Below are positions 61,835-64,000 of a stretch of DNA of 64,000 bases, in pieces. Source of the stretch: Membranipora membranacea (Eukaryota > Bryozoa > Gymnolaemata > Cheilostomatida > Membraniporidae). Both the position numbers and the translations under genes were made by a program. The notes beneath the pieces are model-generated. The model ran no database searches and was not told the DNA's origin. It saw only the letters and a program-made list of their open reading frames with translations. Position 1 is the first letter of the stretch, and every line of letters starts with the position of its first letter. The stretch is from contig OU612069.1 of assembly GCA_914767715.1 (NCBI GenBank), positions 25,295,387-25,359,386 of the forward strand, given 5' to 3'.

Positions 61835-63112
61835 TCAAGTGAGTTTCTCACTAGAATCAACATAGTGATAGCTACTGCTGTCTCTATCAGAGTCAGCTTT
61901 TGTTAAAGAAACTTCGGCATTCTGTATCTTTGATTTGTTACAATCGGTAGACTGTCCTGAACTGTTTTGTGCACCGAAAGCACCAGATCCCTCATGTAAC
62001 ATAAGTTTTGTGAACTGCTCTTCAGATTCAACATATTGACCCACAGCTGGTGAGGTATAACTACCACTAGCTGCGCTGTGAGAGACGGGCACTCTGTACA
62101 GTGTAGCATCATCAGCAGAGGCCGAGCTGGGTCGATTGTCTACTGCCGACAGAGATTTCTGAAATTAAGAATTACAATTATACATGGTTATAGTTGCAAC
62201 AATTGAATAAATCAATCAAATCATTCGATGATATATTTATATTCATATCAATGAAAAGGAATACATTCAATGAAATTATGAGATAACATTGAATCATAAT
62301 AACATTTATAATAATTTTAGTAATGTATGGGACAAAAATAACCATTGTTTGAAGTTTTGGGCTTTAGCAAGCAATGCATTGAAAAAGAGCTATGCGTCTG
62401 TGAGGTCTAAGGGTGAACACTGCTTAGTGTGACTGAGCTCAAATTTACAGCAGTTATATACTTTTTGTTTCGATGTCACAATAACTTTAGATTTGTAAGG
62501 TGCTAATTTATATAGCTCAAAGCAGGCAGACAAAACACCTCGCTCAATTTGTAATCAAAACAGTCATCATGATTCAAACAAACTAATCAACATAATTCAT
62601 TGCCACCGAATACGCTTACTCATCTGTGATAAATTCACACGTCTATGCTGACAAACACACCATGATACTGTAGTTAAATGCAAGTTACAACTTATAAACT
62701 CACTGAAATAATTCCCTGAGCTTTGAGCTCTTCTGTTCGTGCCTCCTGTTTTCTCTCTGATATTATACTAGACCTCATTGCTTCCCTCATGGCTGATCTA
62801 ACCTTCTCACCTCTGGTCATTTCCTCAGCAGGTTTTTCTGTAAAAATAAAATACTATTCTTATATAGAGGTGCCAGGATCAGTCCACATCAAGGTTCAGA
62901 TACTGACGTGAAATTTTATCCTCACAAAGGGCCACCCTATGCATATTACCACCAGTCCAGGAATCCAGATGTGTGGTGTGGTTTTTGTTATTAATGCAAC
63001 AACCTAATCCACTCATGATGTATGAGTCATAAGCATTAACATCGAACTCGGAATGAGTCCTTCTTATCACATTTAAATGAACCACTTTGCAACGAGTAAG
63101 TTGTACATGAGA
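61835..63112 (-). CDS. Unrecognised gene with Ser/Tyr-rich C terminus, unit 3 (3' exons)
   Basis: Exons 63112-62950, 62837-62704 and 62158-61835. Same lengths and phases as in the other units. Changes include KSLSAVD at the start of the last exon and TLYRVPVSH for TLYRSPVSH. It lies downstream of the D8C gene on the same strand; since that gene has its own stop and AATAAA, I treat them as separate. Confidence 0.62.
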
Positions 63113-63715
63113 CTGGAATTACGGGTGACCGCTCTATTCTATCTATATATTGGAGTTATCTCCTTAATGTCAATGATGGAACGATTCCAGGTCAAAATTA
63201 ACATTACATACATTAACAACATACTATATTGGCATCTAAGATGTTATGTCAAAGTGAGGTTGATCATCGCACTTATTTAAAAATAAATAAGATGGATGAG
63301 GCGAGGAGAAGGACTGTGACAGGATCCTCATTTCAAGCTCATGTGGTAATCAAGTAACCAACTGAACACCATTGTCATCTCTAACACTATTAACCAGCAT
63401 ATCTGTTAGACTTCTGATACTTATTCATTGCATCATTTTGATCAATCTTGTTTAGAACAGTTGAAAGCGCAGCGATGCCATTTGTGAAAGCTCATGATTG
63501 ACCTGAACATATGTCAATAAAGTTTTCATTATTCATTAAGTTCAGTTCAATATCAGTCGTTACCAATTAAACTGGAGACTTTATTCACTGTAGACTACAA
63601 ACATTGTTAAAAAAATACTCATATAGAACAAAATGCATTCCAAACACGATAATCGCCATCTTGCTTCAAACAAGATCTCTATGGATCATATGAATACCCC
63701 ATATTTTATTCTAAA

Positions 63716-64000
63716 TTAGTCCATAGAACAAAAGGCCATTGAGCACAAAACTCGGTCCTCAAACTTGTAAACAAAATCATTGGGTTCATAGGAACACTTC
63801 ATCACTTGCAGCTTTACGTTGAGTTGTTTGCAAAAACTTTCAAAAGATCCAGGTTGATATGTGGATCCGTGTGCAGTGATGGCCACTGGGACTTGGATAG
63901 CGGTAGGCATCGTAGCATTGGACCAGAGCGGGATTTGAGTACCGCAGCTGTTAGCTATCGGACATTCATCCAATAGTCTGGTTCCTGCATCGCCACTGAA
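63716..64000 (-). CDS. D8C-domain protein, last exon (partial)
   Basis: Runs off the window on the minus strand. Reads SGDAGTRLLDECPIANSCGT, QIPLWSNATMPTAIQVP, then VKLQVMKCSYEPNDFVYKF and VLCSMAFCSMD, stop at 63716-63718, AATAAA at 63705-63710. This follows the D8C pattern of uromodulin, GP2 and OIT3 (GDxxx..C.....CGT..P.W.NGxHP..., then V..C...Y.VY.L....C...YC). Secreted or membrane-anchored, with other domains beyond the edge. The central two-cysteine stretch usual in D8C (W.G.CC) is replaced by ITAHGSTYQPGSFESFCK. It is the source of the D8C stubs ending units 1 and 2. Confidence 0.75.
   Translation of the reverse strand, partial: FSGDAGTRLLDECPIANSCGTQIPLWSNATMPTAIQVPVAITAHGSTYQPGSFESFCKQLNVKLQVMKCSYEPNDFVYKFEDRVLCSMAFCSMD

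Larger units (their letters stand above)
54777..63805 (+). repeat. Tandem unit 3 (9029 bp)
   Basis: Same content as units 1 and 2. Left part and right end follow unit 2, the middle (about 58.3-61.6 kb) follows unit 1. Ends at CTTCATCAC, where the source D8C exon continues instead of a further unit. Confidence 0.9.

Noticed and set aside
1-64000. CRISPR array or bacterial operon
   Set aside because: Introns, TATA boxes and animal extracellular domains show nuclear metazoan DNA; the tandem repeats are minisatellites without unique spacers.

Overview
The window reads as nuclear DNA of an animal, probably a marine invertebrate; the phylum cannot be fixed from sequence alone. The genes have spliceosomal introns (GT..AG, phases that add up exactly), TATA boxes, AATAAA signals, signal peptides and metazoan extracellular domains (PAN/apple, F-type-lectin-like, WSC, D8C, NHL propeller). 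The DNA is AT-rich, carries many transposon remnants (BEL/Pao, non-LTR, MITE-like, tRNA-like SINE heads), and is dominated by long open gaps.

Layout. 1-7470 is the left arm of a large inverted duplication whose right arm is 34613-38290. The left arm holds a damaged three-exon gene for an NHL-propeller type I membrane protein, plus a non-LTR retrotransposon relic and a MITE that the right arm lacks. 8540-9343 (minus) is a small two-exon gene for a secreted peptide with four cysteines. 11.3-15.3 kb holds transposon scraps, a 20-bp minisatellite, a 56-bp near-perfect palindrome and decayed exons of a PAN/F-type-lectin paralogue. 17394-24079 is a defective BEL/Pao LTR retrotransposon on the minus strand. 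26677-31274 (minus) is a complete-looking six-exon gene (335 aa): signal peptide, PAN, first half of an F-type-lectin-like domain, WSC, second half of the lectin-like domain. 31.4-34.6 kb is mostly empty.

From 35975 to 63805 three tandem units of 9.0-9.7 kb follow head to tail. Each carries an orphan signal-peptide exon of the NHL gene (minus), a SINE head, a plus-strand gene for a proline-rich secreted peptide with a C-terminal four-cysteine module, a 49-bp minisatellite, and three minus-strand exons of an unrecognised gene with a Ser/Tyr-rich C terminus. Units 1 and 2 end in a truncated D8C exon; past the end of unit 3 the intact D8C exon of the source gene runs off the window.

The most interesting result is the peptide family. 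The compact minus-strand gene near 9 kb and the three plus-strand proline-rich genes share signal peptide, intron phase and the spacing C-x5-C-x5-C-x12/13-C, although the rest has diverged. In units 1 and 3 the proline-rich exon is duplicated inside the gene with phases such that the second copy is needed to read the cysteine module in frame. An immune or antimicrobial role is a guess from architecture and from the lectin-type neighbours; nothing here proves it. Unit 3 looks like a recombinant of units 1 and 2, with one breakpoint in the minisatellite.
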